Below are positions 45,522 to 54,511 of a stretch of DNA of 64,000 nucleotides, piece by piece. The DNA lies in contig CAZDCF010000006.1 of the NCBI GenBank assembly GCA_964503895.1, forward strand, positions 21,156 through 85,155, given 5' to 3'. The notes beneath the pieces are model-generated. The model made no database searches and was not told the origin of the DNA. It saw only the letters and a program-made list of their open reading frames with translations. A program made the translations under genes and the position numbers. Positions within the stretch are counted from its first letter, which is position 1, and every line of letters starts with the position of its first letter. This DNA comes from Nitronereus sp964503895. Its GTDB lineage: Bacteria; Nitrospirota; Nitrospiria; Nitrospirales; UBA8639.

Positions 45522-46961
45522 CTAAAACTGGCTGGAATTGATCCACATATGTACAAGAATGCTGGCGGCATAGCCAAGGGCAATAGCAGGCGTCCATTTA
45601 AGGTGGCTGAAGAAAGTATACTTGCCCCTGGCTTGACCCATGAGAGCGACCCCGGCCGCTGACCCGATAGACAACATGCTTCCCCCAACACCCGCAGTCA
45701 GAGTAACGAGCAGCCATTGGCCTTGTGACATATCAGGATACATAGTAAGCACGGCAAACATCACAGGAATATTATCAACAATGGCTGAAAGAATACCAAC
45801 CATGGTATTGGCAAAGGTAGGTCCCCAATCAATGTACATTACCTGTGCTACCAGTGCGAGGTACCCGAGGAAACCTAACCCTCCCACACACAAAATCACC
45901 CCATAAAAGAAAAACAACGTGTCCCACTCCGCACGAGCTACTTCACGGAAACTATCAAAGGGAACAACATCGCCGAGAGATTCTCTGGATTTTTTTTCAT
46001 CCCACATCGCTGGCCCTGCATATCGATCATGCGTTTTCTTTAGGTAATACCCAAAAATTTTGAGATACCCTAAACCCGTCATCATTCCAACCATCGGGGG
46101 AAGATGAAAAAAACTATGAAAGCTGACCGCGGTACAAATGGTAAAGAAAAATAGTAGCATGGTAACATGGGCACCTCGCTTCATCTCCACGACCTCATCT
46201 GACGGTGGAGGTGCTATTTGAGGCACCGCAAAGTGCATGAGAGCTGCAGGAATCACGAAATTTACCACGGAGGGGACAAACAACAAAAAGAAGGTAAAGA
46301 ATTCTACAATACCTTTTTGCCAAACCATTAAAGTGGTAATATCGCCAAAGGGACTGAACGCCCCGCCGGCATTAGCGGCAACCACAATATTTACACAAGC
46401 TAAACTGACAAACCGTGGGCTGTCCGAACCGACAGCCAGCACCACAGCACCCATAAGCAAGGCAGTTGTTAGATTATCCGCCACTGGAGAAATAAAAAAT
46501 GCCAAGATTCCTGTGATCCAAAAGAGTTGCCGATAGGTAAATCCTTTTCGAACGAGCCAAGACCTCAGGCTTTCAAATACCAGCCTTTCTTCCATGGCAT
46601 TAATATAGGTCATAGCCGCCAAGAGAAATAACATGAGTTCCGCATACTCGAGGATATTGCGTCGAAGAGCTTGCGCAACCGCATGGGGATCATTTCCGGG
46701 ATACGATGCAGCCACTAGGACCCAAATGATCCCTGCAGCGAGAATTACCGGTTTGGATTTGCGAAGGTGAGTAAATTCCTCGGCCATGACGAGGGCATAG
46801 GCCAATACAAAAATGCCGAGCGCCAAAAACCCGACCGCGGAATTGGTAAGATCAACTTGGGTAGCCCCCCCCTCAGAGGCCAAGACTGCAGTTGGCCAAC
46901 CCAAAAGCCCAAAAATTCCAGCGAAAAGCGAAGGATAATAGTTGAATCTAGAAATAATCAC
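45522..46961 (-). CDS. nhaD: NhaD-type Na+/H+ antiporter
   Basis: 479 residues with a possible signal-like first helix and about 12 further membrane segments (ion transporter superfamily). Conserved charged and glycine motifs include AEEFTHLRKSKPV, FFISPVADNLTTALLMGA, NAGGAFSPFGDITTLMVW and SAIVDNIPVMFAVL, all typical of NhaD. It exports sodium in exchange for protons and is common in marine and alkaliphilic bacteria. The start is GTG at 46961 with GAGG five bases upstream. It stands alone on the minus strand, convergent with nothing and about 100 bases upstream of pgsA. Confidence 0.92.
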   Translation of the reverse strand: MIISRFNYYPSLFAGIFGLLGWPTAVLASEGGATQVDLTNSAVGFLALGIFVLAYALVMAEEFTHLRKSKPVILAAGIIWVLVAASYPGNDPHAVAQALRRNILEYAELMLFLLAAMTYINAMEERLVFESLRSWLVRKGFTYRQLFWITGILAFFISPVADNLTTALLMGAVVLAVGSDSPRFVSLACVNIVVAANAGGAFSPFGDITTLMVWQKGIVEFFTFFLLFVPSVVNFVIPAALMHFAVPQIAPPPSDEVVEMKRGAHVTMLLFFFTICTAVSFHSFFHLPPMVGMMTGLGYLKIFGYYLKKTHDRYAGPAMWDEKKSRESLGDVVPFDSFREVARAEWDTLFFFYGVILCVGGLGFLGYLALVAQVMYIDWGPTFANTMVGILSAIVDNIPVMFAVLTMYPDMSQGQWLLVTLTAGVGGSMLSIGSAAGVALMGQARGKYTFFSHLKWTPAIALGYAASILVHMWINSSQF

Positions 46962-47030
46962 ACCAGCCTCATGTGATGAGAAATCCCCGGCAATTTAACA
47001 AACGGTGAATTTTACTACAAATGTTTACGC

Positions 47031-47081
47031 GATTCTACCACGTGAATTCCATGCAAGTAATTCTAAAAAAGTGGTAGAATC
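47031..47081. repeat. Long inverted repeat directly before a small unknown gene
   Basis: GATTCTACCAC at 47031-47041 and GTGGTAGAATC at 47071-47081 are perfect 11-bp arms separated by 29 bases. Inside, GAATT and AATTC form a second short pair. The 3' arm ends five bases before the GTG of the 113-codon gene and covers its SD region. It could be a protein-binding operator or an mRNA hairpin that blocks ribosome access. Confidence 0.7.
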
Positions 47082-47086
47082 ATTCC

Positions 47087-47428
47087 GTGAATAAATACCA
47101 AATTTCCGGATGCGATGACCTGGAACGAGGATTCAATCGACACATCGAAATCCACAATCACAACGAAGAATTTCTCGCTATCTTTCGATACGAAAAGTTT
47201 CTTCTTAAAACCAAGCCGCAACACAGTGAGCAAGCTGCACTGGCCATTCTTATCGCGCAACTGCAAGAGCGCGGCTATACTCAATTACGCAGTCGCATTC
47301 ATTTTCTAGGGGAACACTATCTGGGCAATCAAGAAATCTGGGAGGACTATCCGGATCCCGAGCAACCGAATTGGTGGACACGATGGAGAGAGACTTTTCT
47401 TCGAATTTGGAACAAGGATCGCTACTGA
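47087..47428 (+). CDS. Unknown protein (113 aa)
   Basis: Not recognised. Starts with GTG and has no other plausible start in frame. The protein has no signal peptide or membrane segment. It is rich in charged and aromatic residues, has a mixed alpha/beta look in the first 90 residues (FLAIFRYEKFLL, AILIAQLQERGYTQLRSRI) and ends in a Trp-rich, Pro-rich tail (PNWWTRWRETFLRIW). No cysteine pair beyond one Cys. It is divergent from nhaD and preceded by the long inverted repeat. Reading-frame length and codon use are compatible with a real gene, but the call rests on that alone. Confidence 0.6.
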   Translation: MNKYQISGCDDLERGFNRHIEIHNHNEEFLAIFRYEKFLLKTKPQHSEQAALAILIAQLQERGYTQLRSRIHFLGEHYLGNQEIWEDYPDPEQPNWWTRWRETFLRIWNKDRY

Positions 47429-47489
47429 TGGACGGTAAACTTACTGATGTTCAATCCTCCGTTGCAGAAACCAAGCGAAAGAATAATTC

Positions 47490-49226
47490 TTAGGAACTAG
47501 ATGCTAACAGGGACTGGAAGGCTGGATCAGTTTTAATATACCCTTTCAGCGTATCGTTCTGCAGCATGTAGGCCCAAGACTGATTATCAGCTCCTGGGAT
47601 TTTCTGGTACCACTGACGGGCTTCCGTTAACAGTTTGAGCATAGCCCCAGTATCTTGCTTGGGCCGAAAGGCCAGACTGTAAGCCTTGGCATAGCTCGCT
47701 GAAAATTTGACTAATGGGTCATTCGCCAATTTGAAGGCCTCATCTGCTTCTTCATAGCCTTGAATAAGATCCGGGGCATCAAAGTGACGCCAGTAAGCGA
47801 CCTTGCCGATTCGTGACCACGCGATGGTCAGAAGAATTCTAGCCCGAAGCTGCGTTTGACCATTTGGCACGTCAGCAAGCAGCTGCTGTGGTGCCATAAT
47901 CGCGCTCACGTCATCTCCCGCCCAACGATAAGCGGAAACGAGCTTGAGCCGAATTTCAAAATCACCAGGTTGAAGATCGGCTAATGTTTCCATGGCCGGA
48001 ATCATACGGAAGAGATAATCTGCCGGAGTGGGTTCAGTTTTTCCACCCATTTCCATATGCGTAGAAATATCAAACCGGTCTGTTTGTGACTGAACCGTCC
48101 AATATAATTCGTTGAACCCCTGATACAGCAAATCACTTGAGACTTCGACGCGATGATTGCGTACCGCATAGGCCAGCAACCCCTCGTAGAGTTCATTAGT
48201 AATGGCTTGGAGGGCAGGCACGTGGGAAGAATCCACGGCAAGCACTCTATTGAGCATGGAAATCCGTTCTCGACTGGTTGCCAATCCCTTGGCCCGATCC
48301 ACTCCTTGCTTTAAAAGAGATTGCGCTTCTTGAGGATCCCAATACTCGGTAGTTTTTTGCTCAAACCCACCTGCATTCATAACAAAAGGAATGGGAGTTC
48401 CCAGGGATGATTCCAAAGGAATATTCAAAACTGCGGCATCCGTAGGAAACCCGTATTTTTTAAGTCCCAAAAGAACAACCCATTTGACCGTAACGGCTTT
48501 AACCGGATGAATCGGCTTTTTATAGGGAACGGCCCAATCCATTTGCTTTGGCCCATTGGCCACAGGCGAGGTCATGGGATTGGGATACGAAATTCGGGTT
48601 CGCACAAAGATGGTTGGCACGGCAACCGCGTGATCCTCTCCTTGAACCTGAAAAGAAGCATGAGGGAGGTTACCCGTACCCACAATCTCAAGGAAATAAC
48701 CTGGAGACCCAGCAATTTTACCAATCTGAGACATGACGAAAAAAGAGGGCGCACGTTCTCGCGTTTGGGTTTCCGCTATTAGAAACCGTTTAAAATCAGA
48801 ATAATTGACGAGTTTACCCACACCAGGCCACAGTTCATCTAGAGCTCGGTCTCGACTTTCAATGACTTCAGTATGCGCCCGCACGATCCGATCCCAACAC
48901 CAGGCATACACAGGATCGGACGCCGGAGGAAAGGCCCCATTTTCGATGGAACCGGCTTTCATCATTTTGAGTAAACATACGAAATCATTTTGAGCCACCC
49001 CTTGAATATCGCCTGAGGCCACAGCATCACTAAACCGTTGCACCACCTGCTCTGAGACCTTCGCCATATCCGAGGACACTCCTTGCTCCGCTCGGGCTTG
49101 GCCCACAAGAATGATTAGTGACGCGAAAAAAAACCCAACTCCTAACCCTACGATCCACCATGAAATCGGTTCTTTATAGAGTATGCACTTTGCCTGTTTC
49201 TGAGTATGTCTCATTCTGTCTTTCAT
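47490..49226 (-). CDS. Exported protein with TPR-like C-terminal half, unknown function
   Basis: 578 residues from ATG at 49226, chosen because GGAGGAG lies eight bases upstream. A hydrophobic segment at residues 22-42 ending GQARA is a signal peptide or membrane anchor. Residues 50-300 are a domain I do not recognise with cysteines in DFVCLL and YAWCWDR and a beta-rich centre (PHASFQVQGEDHAVAVPTIFV). Residues 300-575 are helical repeats resembling TPR units (LAVDSSHVPALQAITNELYE, DLQPGDFEIRLKLVSAYRWAG, YAKAYSLAFRPKQDTGAML), suggesting protein-protein contacts in the periplasm. It follows the cupredoxin gene by about 50 bases on the same strand, so the two may act together. Confidence 0.8.
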   Translation of the reverse strand: MKDRMRHTQKQAKCILYKEPISWWIVGLGVGFFFASLIILVGQARAEQGVSSDMAKVSEQVVQRFSDAVASGDIQGVAQNDFVCLLKMMKAGSIENGAFPPASDPVYAWCWDRIVRAHTEVIESRDRALDELWPGVGKLVNYSDFKRFLIAETQTRERAPSFFVMSQIGKIAGSPGYFLEIVGTGNLPHASFQVQGEDHAVAVPTIFVRTRISYPNPMTSPVANGPKQMDWAVPYKKPIHPVKAVTVKWVVLLGLKKYGFPTDAAVLNIPLESSLGTPIPFVMNAGGFEQKTTEYWDPQEAQSLLKQGVDRAKGLATSRERISMLNRVLAVDSSHVPALQAITNELYEGLLAYAVRNHRVEVSSDLLYQGFNELYWTVQSQTDRFDISTHMEMGGKTEPTPADYLFRMIPAMETLADLQPGDFEIRLKLVSAYRWAGDDVSAIMAPQQLLADVPNGQTQLRARILLTIAWSRIGKVAYWRHFDAPDLIQGYEEADEAFKLANDPLVKFSASYAKAYSLAFRPKQDTGAMLKLLTEARQWYQKIPGADNQSWAYMLQNDTLKGYIKTDPAFQSLLASSS

Positions 49227-49274
49227 AACTAACACTCCTCCACTAGCTCTATTAAAAACTTATGAAACTTCCTT

Positions 49275-49769
49275 CTACTGTAGCATATCTTTTTCTCTGT
49301 ACACCACGACGATCCCATTCATAATATGTCCAGGAAGGTCACAAAAAAAAGGGTACGAACCGACGTGTTTTGGAGAAAATATTAATTCAGCTTGACCACT
49401 CGAGGGCACCAGAACCCGACGGAATCCAAGATCGTCAAATTGAGGAGCTCCATTTCCTCCTACTTGAACATTGGTTTGTGCCAACAAATCCATGGGCACG
49501 AAGGCATGCAATTCCGCATCATCGTTCAGAAGAATCAACCGAGTTGGCTGGCCAACACGGAGACGGATCAGCTGTGGTAAAAAACGACGATTCTCAATAT
49601 GCACGATCACTTGCTGCTCATAATTCTTGGGGCTCTCCTCTTCATTGTTGGCCGTTAACGCCCAACCGTTCAGAGAGACCTCTCCCATGGTACCCGCCCC
49701 TAGCAAACTTCCCACCAACACTCCGCTGATCCACAGAATGCTAAGTGCCTTTCTGAGCAACATTTTCAT
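49275..49769 (-). CDS. Exported cupredoxin-like copper protein
   Basis: 164 residues. A hydrophobic N-terminus (about 8-28) serves as Sec signal, with cleavage possibly near Ala40. The mature domain has a cupredoxin pattern: His88 in ELHAF, then Cys143 and His148 in FFCDLPGHIMNGI. These match the type 1 copper His-Cys-His set. The axial Met usually lies five residues after the second His, where this protein has Ile; Met150 is only two residues after it, so the axial ligand may be altered. It could carry electrons or sense copper in the periplasm. First gene before the TPR-like protein. Confidence 0.85.
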   Translation of the reverse strand: MKMLLRKALSILWISGVLVGSLLGAGTMGEVSLNGWALTANNEEESPKNYEQQVIVHIENRRFLPQLIRLRVGQPTRLILLNDDAELHAFVPMDLLAQTNVQVGGNGAPQFDDLGFRRVLVPSSGQAELIFSPKHVGSYPFFCDLPGHIMNGIVVVYREKDMLQ

Positions 49770-50122
49770 GACTTCCCGAAGTTCTTACCACCTCGGAAAG
49801 GCCTCAAGCAACGATAGAAGTACTCTTTTTTCCCACTAAGTCCAAAAATCATAGACATCATCTCCACTTTTAAAAAAGTCAATTGTCCCTAAAGTTTGCC
49901 GACTAAAATCTGACATAAGCTGTATACAGAAATTTTTGTCAATTCTGATCACACTTAGAAAAATTGATTACTTACGTAAATTACATCCTCTTAGGAACAG
50001 CTCGGCATTCCCCTATTACAAACCATCCTTAGCTTTAGTTTACCTAGCATTAACTGCTTGCTTCAAGAAAGGCCTCTCAGTACAATGGCCAAATTCAGAT
50101 ACGCCATTAGCAGGAGAAACAT
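49770..50122. other. 353-base divergent intergenic region
   Basis: It separates the cupredoxin gene (minus) from the SurA-N gene (plus) and is AT-rich. TTGTCA, 17 bases, AAAAAT on the plus strand is a weak promoter candidate near 49937-49965. A 64-codon frame at 49936-50130 has no SD and no recognisable content. No RNA gene or strong hairpin was seen. Confidence 0.5.
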
Positions 50123-50833
50123 ATGATTAGGCTGATTCGCGAAGGCTCACAAAAACATCCCTGGCTCCTAAAAATTCTTATGATTCTTATTGCGGTCACG
50201 TTTACTATTGGAATGGGATGGTTTGGTTATGAAACTGCTCAACAACCTAATGCCGTCGCCCTAGTTGGCCCCTATCAAGTCGATCTTCAAGAATTTCGGC
50301 AGGCCTACAACCGTACCTACCGCTTCTACAAGAATGAACTAAAACAAGAAGTCGTGGATGAGGTAGACCTTAAGATGAAAGTCATCCAGTCCATGGTCGA
50401 TCAAAAAGTATGGTTGGTAGCAGCTGATGATTGGGGTGTCGGCATTCCCCAAGAAGCTTTACGCAACAACATCATAAAACGAAAAGAATTTCAAAAAGAT
50501 GGAGTCTTTAACGCGAAACTTTATCATCGACTGTTGAAGATGAATCGGTACACCCCTAAACAATTTGAGAACGAACTTGTCAAAGACTTACGCCGACAAC
50601 ATGTCCAAATGATTGTTCAAGATGTCGCTATGCTCAACCTAGCAGAAACGCAAGAGGCTGAGGAATTAGCTGCCCGACAAACAGCCGGAATGGAGGATGA
50701 AGCAGAAAAGGAGAAAATTCTGAAACGGATTCGTCTTCAAATTTTGTTTCAAAAGAAGCAACAAGCATTGCTAGCTTTTCAAACGGCAAAGCGCATGAAT
50801 TCTAAGATCGAGATCCGGGAAGAATATTTATAG
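50123..50833 (+). CDS. SurA N-terminal domain protein, membrane-anchored
   Basis: 236 residues. One membrane segment at about 16-36 (ILMILIAVTFTIGMGWFGY) anchors the protein with the rest in the periplasm, as in PpiD. The sequence from about 45 to 180 (VGPYQVDLQEFRQAYNRTYR, MVDQKVWLVAADDWGVGIP, YHRLLKMNRYTPKQFENELV) is the SurA/PpiD N-terminal chaperone fold. No parvulin domain follows, so it is chaperone-like without isomerase activity. It ends in a basic helical tail. AGGAGA precedes the ATG. Confidence 0.88.
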   Translation: MIRLIREGSQKHPWLLKILMILIAVTFTIGMGWFGYETAQQPNAVALVGPYQVDLQEFRQAYNRTYRFYKNELKQEVVDEVDLKMKVIQSMVDQKVWLVAADDWGVGIPQEALRNNIIKRKEFQKDGVFNAKLYHRLLKMNRYTPKQFENELVKDLRRQHVQMIVQDVAMLNLAETQEAEELAARQTAGMEDEAEKEKILKRIRLQILFQKKQQALLAFQTAKRMNSKIEIREEYL

Positions 50834-50981
50834 ATTTTATCATACTTTTTTTGGAATAATATTAATGTTAACCCTCCGACCCCGGCATAATCATTAAGCC
50901 AAGCTCTTCTGCTATACCTCTCGAACCACCTTCTCCCGCATAGTTTAAAACATCCTTTTACTCTGTCAGAAGAATGAAGTC

Positions 50982-51998
50982 TCATTCAATAAACATGGCA
51001 TCACCATAGCTATAAAAGCGGTATCGTTTTTTGATAGCTTCTTGATACGCAGCCCAGATATGATTTTGTCCGGCAAAGGCTGAGACGAGCATGATGAGGG
51101 TAGTTCGGGGAAAATGAAAGTTTGTGAGTATAGCGTCCACTGCTTTGAATTCGAAGCCGGGCGTGATGAATAAACGCGTGTCTCCGCTTCCTGCTTGCAC
51201 AATGCCCTGTTGCAATGCGGATGCTTCTAGTGTTCTGACGGCTGTGGTTCCGACTGCAACAATACGTCGGCCTTCGGTTCTAGCTGTATTGATGTGGATA
51301 GCGGTTTTTTCAGATATTTCAAACCATTCTGCATCCATATGATGATCTTCAATATTTTCAGTAGTCACAGGTTTAAAGGTTCCTGGCCCTACATGCAGCG
51401 TCACATATACAGTTTGGATCCCTTGCTTGTTCAAACGCCCTAGGAGTTCTGATGTGAAATGCAAACCCGCTGTGGGTGAGGCTACTGCACCCTCGACTCT
51501 TGCAAAGACAGTTTGATAGGTTTCGGAATCAGACTGTTCGACATCTCGTCTAATATATGGAGGAAGAGGAATTTCTCCAAAATGTCGAAGAAAATCTTGC
51601 ATGGAACCCGGCATATCAAACCGTACGACTGTTCGCTCGCCCCTTTCTTGTACAATAGCCGTAGCCTCTGAGGATAGGAGTAATTTTTGCCCTTCTTTTA
51701 CATGGCCCTTCAGTAAAACTTCCCATAGTTCTTCCCCCAATTGCCGGACCAGAAGCAATTCCACCTTACCCCCTCCAGGCAATTTAGTGCCTCGCAATCT
51801 AGCAGGAATGACTTTTGTGTCGTTCAGTACCAACACATCACCTGGTCTCAATAGGGATGGGAGGTCTTGAATTTGACGATGGTGAAATAGGCCCTCGTTT
51901 TTTTGAACAACTAACAGGCGTGCCTGATCCCGTGGGAAAACCGGATATTCCGCGATGAGCGTTTCATCAAACGGAACATCAAAATCTGAAAGATGCAT
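50982..51998 (-). CDS. queA: S-adenosylmethionine:tRNA ribosyltransferase-isomerase
   Basis: 338 residues. It transfers the ribosyl moiety of SAM to preQ1 in tRNA, forming epoxyqueuosine. LSDFDVPFDETLIAEYP, VLVLNDTKVIPARL, GAVASPTAGLHFT and FHFPRTTLIMLVSAFAG are the family motifs. It is the last gene of the long ilv-leu-asd run on the minus strand, convergent with the SurA-N gene. Confidence 0.96.
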   Translation of the reverse strand: MHLSDFDVPFDETLIAEYPVFPRDQARLLVVQKNEGLFHHRQIQDLPSLLRPGDVLVLNDTKVIPARLRGTKLPGGGKVELLLVRQLGEELWEVLLKGHVKEGQKLLLSSEATAIVQERGERTVVRFDMPGSMQDFLRHFGEIPLPPYIRRDVEQSDSETYQTVFARVEGAVASPTAGLHFTSELLGRLNKQGIQTVYVTLHVGPGTFKPVTTENIEDHHMDAEWFEISEKTAIHINTARTEGRRIVAVGTTAVRTLEASALQQGIVQAGSGDTRLFITPGFEFKAVDAILTNFHFPRTTLIMLVSAFAGQNHIWAAYQEAIKKRYRFYSYGDAMFIE

Positions 51999-52040
51999 GG
52001 TGAATGATAGATTATTGTAGAAGACAGTTATTGAGAAAAA

Positions 52041-53228
52041 TTAGGGAGAGGGCTTTGGAACCATAACAACATGTTTATAGGGTAACAAATCCGTTCCCGG
52101 ATAGTAATATCGGAGGATCAGTTGATATCGATACCCTAATTCCGCCATTTCTTTTGCCCCCCATTGGCAGAGGCCAACCGCATGGCCTGCGCCTTTTCCG
52201 ATAAAGACAACTTCTCGACCAATGCTCTCAATATGAAATTGGGTACTGCGAATTTTTGAATAGCCAAGGATGCGACGCAAGTCTTGGCCTCGAACGATCA
52301 GCTCTCCTTTGGAATGAAGGATTCGCACTTCATTAACCCGTCCAGCACGTGTATAGGTGTACGGAGCCAAGGTTGCCATAGCACCGAGTATCAATCCTTC
52401 GTTACGAAGACTCTGCTCAAATGAATTGAAGGAAATGGCAGTTTTCCAGGTATACCGAGGAGACTCTTCATCGAATGGACAATCTACCCCTTTCAAATAC
52501 GGCAAATCTTTTTCCCAAACATTCAATGCATCCTCCGTCGGACCAGCAGCCGTTGATGAATAGGCCGCAAATATTGGACGGCCTTCATACGTAATCACTT
52601 GGCCCCTTGTGGAATTTACGGCATTTACGACCAGTCCGCTTACTTGTTTAGATCCTGTATACACTTGATCCTGCGTACTTGCCACCACATCGTACAGCAA
52701 TTGTTCGCTTGAAAGTTTTTTATGTAATACGTACGTTCGTGCGGCCACAGCTTGTACCTTCAAAACTTCTTCATGCCATTCCGGACTAACCTCCGAACCA
52801 ACGACACCAGCCACATATTTTTCCAAATCGATCTTATTCACAACGAGTAACTGTGAGCCTTTTGCTGTAATGACGACATCGCCTCGTACCACCCACGATC
52901 GCGAAGGTTTCTCCATATGACCATTATCAATTGATAACCGGAGATTCACGGAACCCGGGTCGACGACCACTGAAGACTCCTTAAGCAACTTTCCGTTTAT
53001 AAGGAGATGACCACTATTTGAGCGCACAATGGTTGTCTTCTCTAATGGAAAACGCTTTCCTCCAGCAAACAACATGTGGGAGGTCTGTGATGCAGAAAGT
53101 TTGACCTGACTGGCCTTGAGAGACAGTGCGACTCGAACCGTAGGAATATTCCCTGCTTGAACTCCCAAAGGATAAAGAAAGAGGCTAATCCCCAGAATAC
53201 TAATTCCAACTTTGAGAGAAAGGGACAT
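52041..53228 (-). CDS. Exported SpoIID/LytB domain protein
   Basis: 395 residues with a signal peptide ending about GVQAG (residues 1-26). The SpoIID region is clear: YVAGVVGSEVSPEWHEEVLK, VQAVAARTYVLH, STRGQVITYEGRPIFAAYSS and GAGHAVGLCQWGAKEMA. SpoIID proteins are lytic transglycosylases acting on denuded peptidoglycan in Bacillus; in Gram-negatives they are thought to take part in wall remodelling or amidase activation. This organism shows no sign of sporulation here. Confidence 0.92.
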   Translation of the reverse strand: MSLSLKVGISILGISLFLYPLGVQAGNIPTVRVALSLKASQVKLSASQTSHMLFAGGKRFPLEKTTIVRSNSGHLLINGKLLKESSVVVDPGSVNLRLSIDNGHMEKPSRSWVVRGDVVITAKGSQLLVVNKIDLEKYVAGVVGSEVSPEWHEEVLKVQAVAARTYVLHKKLSSEQLLYDVVASTQDQVYTGSKQVSGLVVNAVNSTRGQVITYEGRPIFAAYSSTAAGPTEDALNVWEKDLPYLKGVDCPFDEESPRYTWKTAISFNSFEQSLRNEGLILGAMATLAPYTYTRAGRVNEVRILHSKGELIVRGQDLRRILGYSKIRSTQFHIESIGREVVFIGKGAGHAVGLCQWGAKEMAELGYRYQLILRYYYPGTDLLPYKHVVMVPKPSP

Positions 53229-53234
53229 CAGAAT

Positions 53235-53480
53235 TCAACGTCGCGTAAAGAGATACAGCAATAGGCTACCAACAATACTAATAATAATGCTCGTCGTCAG
53301 AGGAAAGTAAAACATGAAATTGTCCCGCTTGACCAAAAAATCGCCAGGAAGTTTGCCTACCCAGCTGAACCCACTGCCTTCACTGGGCAGTTTACCGATC
53401 AACGAAATGATAATGCCAATGAGTACGATCCCAATGCCCATGAAAATGATCAGTTTCCCGAAGCCAGTGAAATCCAGCAT
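53235..53480 (-). CDS. DUF2905 small membrane protein
   Basis: 81 residues, two membrane segments (about 10-30 and 58-78) separated by a hydrophilic loop with the family motif GKLPGDFLVKRDNFMFYFP. Function unknown. GAGGTGAG precedes the ATG. It lies three bases after asd and before the SpoIID-like gene, all in the same reading direction. Confidence 0.92.
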   Translation of the reverse strand: MLDFTGFGKLIIFMGIGIVLIGIIISLIGKLPSEGSGFSWVGKLPGDFLVKRDNFMFYFPLTTSIIISIVGSLLLYLFTRR

Positions 53481-53483
53481 ATC

Positions 53484-54494
53484 TCACCTCACGAGTTCCT
53501 CAGCAATCTGTACAGCATTGAGGGCAGCGCCTTTTCGCAAATTGTCAGCTACTACCCACATATTTAGTCCCTTGGGAATTGAATCATCCTCACGAATACG
53601 TCCAACGAATACGGCATCAGTTCCAGCCGAATTTATTTGGAGGGGATACACTCCACGGGAAGGATCATCAAATAACTGTACGCCAGGAGCCGTAGCCAAA
53701 ATCGCCCGAGCTTCCTCTGCCGACAACTTTTTTTTGGTTTCAATATTAATGGATTCCGCGTGACTCACGAATACCGGCACTCGTACTGTAGTCGCAGACA
53801 CGCCAATGGATTGGTCGCCCATGATCTTTCGTGTTTCATTCACCATTTTCATTTCTTCTTTTGTGTACCCAGTAGGAAGAAAATCATCAATATGTGGCAA
53901 GCAATTGAATGCAATCTGATTCGGGTAGACTTTGGGTTTAATATCACCAAAACTCAACAGCTGACGACACTGCTCAGCTAACTCATCTATGGCATTTTTC
54001 CCCGTTCCAGAAACCGATTGATATGTCGAGACTACAATTCTGGTAATTTTGGCTTCATCATGCAACGGTTTGAGAGCTACCACCATTTGAATGGTGGAAC
54101 AATTGGGATTGGCAATAATACCCTGATGTTTTTCAATATCATGTGGGTTCACTTCCGGAACTACCAAGGGTACCTGCGGATCCATGCGCCAGGCTGAGCT
54201 ATTGTCGATAACCACTGCCCCAGCTTTTACTGCAACCGGAACGTATTCCTTACTCACAGCCCCGCCGGCGGAGAACAGAGCAATGTCAACGCCCTGGAAC
54301 GAATCCTTGGTTAGCAATTTAACTTTAAGTTTGTCCCCGTCAAAAGATACATCGCCACCAGCTGACCTTGAAGAGGCTAATGGCAACACTTGCTGGACCG
54401 GAAACTTCCGCTCCGCTAATACTGAGAGCATTTCTGTTCCAACAGCACCGGTAGCCCCGACCACTGCAACCGTGTATGCAGACTTTTTATTCAT
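53484..54494 (-). CDS. asd: Aspartate-semialdehyde dehydrogenase
   Basis: 336 residues. It reduces aspartyl phosphate to the semialdehyde used by hom (4.6 kb) and the lysine branch. The NADP motif VVGATGAVGTEML is at 11-23, the catalytic Cys is at about residue 132 in ANPNCSTIQMV, and SDQSIGVSATTVRVPVF-type sequence follows. It is separated from lysC/hom and instead placed with the leucine genes. Confidence 0.96.
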   Translation of the reverse strand: MNKKSAYTVAVVGATGAVGTEMLSVLAERKFPVQQVLPLASSRSAGGDVSFDGDKLKVKLLTKDSFQGVDIALFSAGGAVSKEYVPVAVKAGAVVIDNSSAWRMDPQVPLVVPEVNPHDIEKHQGIIANPNCSTIQMVVALKPLHDEAKITRIVVSTYQSVSGTGKNAIDELAEQCRQLLSFGDIKPKVYPNQIAFNCLPHIDDFLPTGYTKEEMKMVNETRKIMGDQSIGVSATTVRVPVFVSHAESINIETKKKLSAEEARAILATAPGVQLFDDPSRGVYPLQINSAGTDAVFVGRIREDDSIPKGLNMWVVADNLRKGAALNAVQIAEELVR

Positions 54495-54511
54495 ACTTCC
54501 TTAACATCCTC

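Noticed and set aside
49936..50130. 64-codon plus-strand frame before the SurA-N gene
   Set aside because: No SD, no recognisable sequence, and it overlaps a better-supported start.
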